This document shows, one piece after another, positions 22,647-25,505 of a DNA stretch of 25,505 nt. The translations under genes were made by a program, and so were the position numbers. Source of the stretch: DATEOR01 sp035698665 (GTDB lineage: Bacteria; Actinomycetota; Thermoleophilia; Gaiellales; Gaiellaceae); NCBI GenBank assembly GCA_035698665.1, contig DASSBN010000090.1, forward strand, positions 1 to 25,505. Reading direction: 5' to 3'. Positions within the stretch are counted from its first letter, which is position 1. The number at the start of each line of letters is the position of its first letter. Under the pieces are notes generated by a model that searched no databases, had not been told where the DNA came from, and saw only the letters and a list, made by a program, of their open reading frames with translations.

Positions 22647-23947
22647 GCCCAGCCGAGGCCGGGAACGCCGCGGTCGGAGATGACCGGGAGCGCAGAGGGC
22701 GCTGCCTTCGACTCCTCGAGCCCGGCGATCTCCTCGAGCGCGGCGTCGACGTCGCCGGCAGGCGCCTCGTGCGTGACGATGTGCAGCGTCGCCGAGCCGT
22801 TGTCCTGTTTCTGGACGAGCCGCGCGATCGAGACGCCGTGCGTGGCGAGCCGGAGCGCCACGTGCGCCAGCACGCCTGCGCGGTCCTCGACCTCGATGCG
22901 GACGTAGAAGGGAGAGCGGAGCTTGCCGGGATCGAGGCGTTCGACCGAGCGCCAGCAGGCGTCGTTCTGGAGGAAGCCGGTTCCCGTGGTGCCGATGACG
23001 GAGACCATGTCGGCGACGACGGCCGAGGCAGTCTCGATCCCGCCCGCGCCGGGGCCCTCGAGCGTGATCTCGCGGATCGCGTCGCCCTGCAGCATGACCG
23101 CGTTGAAGGCGCCGTCGACCGACGCGAGCGGGTGGTCGCCGTCGACGAGCGCCGGCCCGACGCGGACGTCGTAGCGGCCGTCGGCGAGCGTCGCCGCGCC
23201 GACGAGCTTGACGCGCATCTCGAGCGCCCGCGCCGCCGCGACCTGCGCGGACGTCACGCCGTCGATCCCGGTCACCGCGACGTCGTCGGGTGTGACGCGC
23301 GAGCCGAAGGCGACGGTGGCCAGGATCGCCATCTTCGCGGCCGCGTCCGCGCCGGAGACGTCGTCGGTGGGATCGGCCTCCGCATAGCCGAGCCGCTGCG
23401 CGTCGGCGAGCGCCTCGTCGTACGTCTGCCCGTCGGCCATCGCGCCGAGGACGAAGTTCGTCGTCCCGTTGACGATGCCGAGCACGCGGTAGACGTTCGA
23501 GACGACGAGCGACTCCCGCAGCACCTTGATCACGGGGATCGCCGCGCAGACGGAGGCCTCGAAGCGGAGCTGTACGCCCGCGCTCGACGCGGCCTCGAAG
23601 AGCTCGGCCCCGCGGCGCGCGACGAGCTGCTTGTTCGCGGTGACGACGTGCCGCCCGGCCCGTAGCAGCTCGAGGACGTGCGTGCCGGCCGGCTCGAGTC
23701 CGCCCATCACCTCGGCGACCACGGCAGCGTTCCCGCCGCGGATCTCGCCGAAGTCCGCGGTCAGCACGCCCGGCTCGGGTGCGAAGCCGCGCTCGCGGCT
23801 CGGGTCGCGGACGAGCGCCTTCGTGACGCGCAGCCGGTGGCCGGTCGCGCGCTCGATGTCGTCGCCCGACTCGACGAGCAGTCGGTGGACGGCGGCCCCG
23901 ACCGTCCCGTAGCCGAGCAGGGCGACGGGCACGTCCACGGAGGCCAT
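22643..23947 (-). CDS. hom: homoserine dehydrogenase with ACT domain
   Basis: The 434-aa enzyme reduces aspartate semialdehyde to homoserine. The nucleotide-binding start is VPVALLGYGTVGAAVHRLLV. The catalytic region has GIVNGTTNFVLGAM and EADPTDDVSGADAAAKMAIL, with Lys and Glu/Asp in the expected places. An ACT domain fills the last 85 residues (YVRIEVEDRAGVLAHVALRL) and probably gives threonine feedback inhibition. It is the first gene of the five-gene minus-strand operon. GAGGGTGAGG precedes the ATG at 23947. The divergent SIMPL gene starts 80 bases away. Confidence 0.96.
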   Translation of the reverse strand: MASVDVPVALLGYGTVGAAVHRLLVESGDDIERATGHRLRVTKALVRDPSRERGFAPEPGVLTADFGEIRGGNAAVVAEVMGGLEPAGTHVLELLRAGRHVVTANKQLVARRGAELFEAASSAGVQLRFEASVCAAIPVIKVLRESLVVSNVYRVLGIVNGTTNFVLGAMADGQTYDEALADAQRLGYAEADPTDDVSGADAAAKMAILATVAFGSRVTPDDVAVTGIDGVTSAQVAAARALEMRVKLVGAATLADGRYDVRVGPALVDGDHPLASVDGAFNAVMLQGDAIREITLEGPGAGGIETASAVVADMVSVIGTTGTGFLQNDACWRSVERLDPGKLRSPFYVRIEVEDRAGVLAHVALRLATHGVSIARLVQKQDNGSATLHIVTHEAPAGDVDAALEEIAGLEESKAAPSALPVISDRGVPGLGWA

Positions 23948-24026
23948 GCCTCACCCTCGCACACGGCGGTGACGTCGGCGCCCGCGGCGGCGTATGTGGG
24001 ACGACACCCACTCCGGAGGACGTTCC

Positions 24027-24713
24027 ATGAGACGCATCGCACTCGCAGCCGCAGCCCTCGCCTCGCTCGCCGTGCTCGCAGCCACGCTCCGCACCGGCGA
24101 CGCCGCGGCAGTCGAGCCGGATGCCAGCGGCGGCATCACGGTCCAGGGCAGCGCTACCGCGTCAACCGCGCCGGCGAAGGCCCAGCTGACCTTCGGCGTC
24201 GAGACGCGCGCGGACACCGCGAAGGGCGCCCTCGCCGCGAACGCGACGGCGATGCGCAAGATGCTCGCGGCCCTCAGGGCGGCCGGCGGCGGTGACCTCC
24301 GCACGCAGTCGGTGTGGGTCTCGAGCTTCTACGGCGAGAACGGCCCGCAGGGGTTCACCGCGACGAACAGCGTCACGACCTCGGCCGCGATCGGCAAGGC
24401 CGGCGGCCTGATCGACGCCGCCGTCGACGCGGGCGCGAACCAGGTCTCCGGTCCGTCCATGTCTGCGGAGGACGAGCAGGCGCTCTACCGGCAGGCGCTG
24501 AAGCAGGCCGTCGCCGACGCGCGCGAGCGGGCGAAGGTGCTCGCCGACGCGGCAGGCGTCTCGCTCGGCCGGGTCACGGAGATGGTGGAGAGCGGCGGTG
24601 GCAGCCCGCCCGTGATGTTCGAGGCCGCCAAGGCCGCCGCAGACTCGACGCCGATCGAGCCGGGCCGTCGCGAGGTGACGGCGACGGTCAGCGTCACCTT
24701 CGCGCTCTCGTAG
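24027..24713 (+). CDS. secreted SIMPL-domain (DUF541) protein
   Basis: The 228-aa protein has a signal peptide (MRRIALAAAALASLAVLAAT). The rest is one SIMPL domain, seen from GGITVQGSATASTAPAKAQL, QSVWVSSFYGENGPQGFTAT, SMSAEDEQALYRQALKQAVA and KVLADAAGVSLGRVTEMVES. The C-terminal end VTATVSVTFALS is intact. SIMPL proteins form periplasmic or extracellular oligomers; their role is poorly defined and includes stress tolerance. The ATG is chosen because GGAGGA lies 7 bases upstream and the signal peptide starts there. It is divergent from hom. Confidence 0.9.
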   Translation: MRRIALAAAALASLAVLAATLRTGDAAAVEPDASGGITVQGSATASTAPAKAQLTFGVETRADTAKGALAANATAMRKMLAALRAAGGGDLRTQSVWVSSFYGENGPQGFTATNSVTTSAAIGKAGGLIDAAVDAGANQVSGPSMSAEDEQALYRQALKQAVADARERAKVLADAAGVSLGRVTEMVESGGGSPPVMFEAAKAAADSTPIEPGRREVTATVSVTFALS

Positions 24714-24721
24714 GAATGACG

Positions 24722-24753
24722 GCGCGGCCGGCGTGCGAGCACGCCGGCCGCGC
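24722..24753. terminator. strong 14-bp-stem hairpin between convergent genes
   Basis: CGCGGCCGGCGTG and CACGCCGGCCGCG are perfect complements, with loop CGAG and one further G-C pair. There is no T-run on either side. It follows the SIMPL stop by 8 bases and lies just past the stop of the 26-aa ORF on the other strand, so a bidirectional terminator is likely. Confidence 0.65.
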
Positions 24754-24765
24754 GGGCACGTCGAC

Positions 24766-24846
24766 CTACGGCCAGTGGGGGCCGTGGCCGGCCAAGGCCG
24801 CCAGGAGCGCTGCCGCAGAGAGGAGCAGCGGGATTCGCTTCCTCAT
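24766..24846 (-). CDS. 26-aa signal-peptide-like small ORF
   Basis: From ATG 24846 the frame reads MRKRIPLLLSAAALLAALAG and ends in a short tail HGPHWP before TAG 24766-24768. Three basic residues followed by a hydrophobic core and small residues look like a secretion signal. The tail of about 6-8 residues would be the exported part. AAAGGACGG lies about 8 bases upstream. It is divergent from the HTH/TPR regulator that starts at 24915. Whether it is translated is not known; I score it as a candidate only. Confidence 0.45.
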   Translation of the reverse strand: MRKRIPLLLSAAALLAALAGHGPHWP

Positions 24847-24871
24847 GTCGGAACCGTCCTTTCGAAGTGGA

Positions 24872-24910
24872 GGGACAGTCCCGGCGCCGGGTGGATCTAC
24901 TAGAGTCTAG
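24872..24910. promoter_or_regulatory. divergent promoter region with three palindromes
   Basis: Between the 26-aa ORF and the HTH/TPR gene are GGGACAGTCCC (24872-24882), CCCGGCGCCGGG (24880-24891) and CTAGAGTCTAG (24900-24910). The last overlaps a plus-strand -10 TAGAGT (24901-24906), which ends 8 bases before the GTG, and also a TAGACT reading leftward. Autoregulation by the HTH protein at this palindrome is plausible. Confidence 0.5.
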
Positions 24911-24914
24911 AGCA

Positions 24915-25505
24915 GTGCCGCGCCGCCGTTCGTCTCATGTCGACAGCGCCGCCGGGGTCGGGGAGCGGCTGCGGCTCGCGCGCACCGCCGCGCGGTTGTC
25001 CCAGAAGGACATCGCCTTCGACGACTGCACCTCCGGGTACGTCTCGCTGATCGAGTCCGGCCGCCGCGTGCCGTCGCTGCAGGTGGTGCGCGGCCTCGCG
25101 GTCCGGCTGGGCGTATCCGAGTCGTGGCTCGCCACCGGTGCCGAGGAGGTCGCCGCCGTGGGGGAGTCCGACCCGAGGCTCGCCGAGGCCGATCTGGCCG
25201 TCCGACTCGGGGAGCTCGACGAGGCGGAGACCCTGTACGCCGAGCTCCTGAGCGCCGACCTGCCGGACAGCGCGCGCGCTCGCGCGGAGGCAGGCCTCGG
25301 CCAGATCGCGTTCGCCCGGGACGACGCGCCGGCCGCGATCGAACGCCTGCAGAGGGCGCTCGCCCTCGACGCCGGCAGCGAGCGCGACCCGGCGGTGCCC
25401 GAGACGCTCGGACGCGCCCTCGCGCGGGTCGGCAGGCTCGAGGATGCGATTGCGCTGTTCCGGCGGCGTCTGACGGTGGCGCAGGTCGCCGAGGATCCTG
25501 TCGAG
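24915..25505 (+). CDS. XRE-family HTH regulator with TPR-like repeats, 3' end missing
   Basis: From GTG 24915, 197 codons are open to the window edge. The N-terminal domain is an XRE helix-turn-helix: GERLRLARTAARLSQKDIAF, then SLIESGRRVPSLQVVRGLAV. From about residue 85 the sequence is helical with TPR-like pairs (LGELDEAETLYAELLSADLP, AIERLQRALALDAGSERDPA, LGRALARVGRLEDAIALFRR). HTH plus TPR is the architecture of RRNPP peptide-sensing regulators, but also of many other actinobacterial regulators. The start is set by the -10 8 bases upstream. The effector and C-terminus are outside the window. Confidence 0.82.
   Translation, partial: MPRRRSSHVDSAAGVGERLRLARTAARLSQKDIAFDDCTSGYVSLIESGRRVPSLQVVRGLAVRLGVSESWLATGAEEVAAVGESDPRLAEADLAVRLGELDEAETLYAELLSADLPDSARARAEAGLGQIAFARDDAPAAIERLQRALALDAGSERDPAVPETLGRALARVGRLEDAIALFRRRLTVAQVAEDPVE

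Noticed and set aside
1..25505. CRISPR arrays, insertion-sequence ends, rRNA and replication origin
   Set aside because: No regularly spaced repeats, transposase motifs, rRNA signatures or origin features were seen.

Overview
The window looks like a chromosomal segment of a high-GC actinobacterium. Very high G+C, many GTG starts, an Eis-type acetyltransferase, and promoters placed 6-8 bases before start codons all fit this. A Thermoleophilia/Gaiella-type lineage is my inference from general appearance, not a proven assignment.

Layout. 1-737: the start of a VanZ-like membrane protein (minus strand, runs off the left edge) and a standalone MshEN (possible c-di-GMP-binding) protein. 738-4025: a cobalamin riboswitch followed by an operon of a DUF4430 lipoprotein, EcfT, a fused double EcfA ATPase and an S component, probably a corrinoid uptake system. 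4036-8882: a CinA-type molybdopterin-binding-domain protein, a convergent membrane-anchored protein of unknown function, and a PcrA/UvrD helicase translationally coupled to an Eis-like acetyltransferase. 8920-11158: a secreted M23 peptidase, a tandem VOC (glyoxalase-fold) protein that seems to start at AUC, and an aldo/keto reductase.

11160-13175 is an accessory scar. It holds a truncated OmpR-family response regulator, small broken ORFs, the N-terminal piece of a tyrosine integrase, an orphan lipoprotein, and a tRNA-Val(GAC) with a terminator. 13226-16271: a cupin, a TOPRIM-only protein, a 37-aa membrane peptide, a lipoprotein whose promoter carries the same 11-bp-period CTCAT repeat as the broken response regulator, a YciI-like protein, a 56-aa ORF and a DUF3830 protein.

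16311-23947 is amino-acid biosynthesis. leuC-leuD lie on the plus strand, convergent with hom-thrC-thrB-ilvD-leuB on the minus strand. Every junction in the minus operon is a 4-base NTGA overlap. The operon makes threonine (the isoleucine precursor) and supplies shared and leucine-specific branched-chain steps, so the two units together cover part of Thr/Ile/Val/Leu synthesis. 24027-25505: a SIMPL-domain secreted protein, a strong hairpin, a 26-aa signal-like peptide ORF, and a divergent XRE-HTH/TPR regulator cut off by the right edge.

The main non-obvious signals are the repeated leaderless-promoter pattern, the likely AUC start, the shared CTCAT operators around a broken regulator, the riboswitch-controlled ECF transporter with a DUF4430 lipoprotein, and the peptide/HTH-TPR pair at the right end. 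Everything here comes from reading the sequence; no database search was run.
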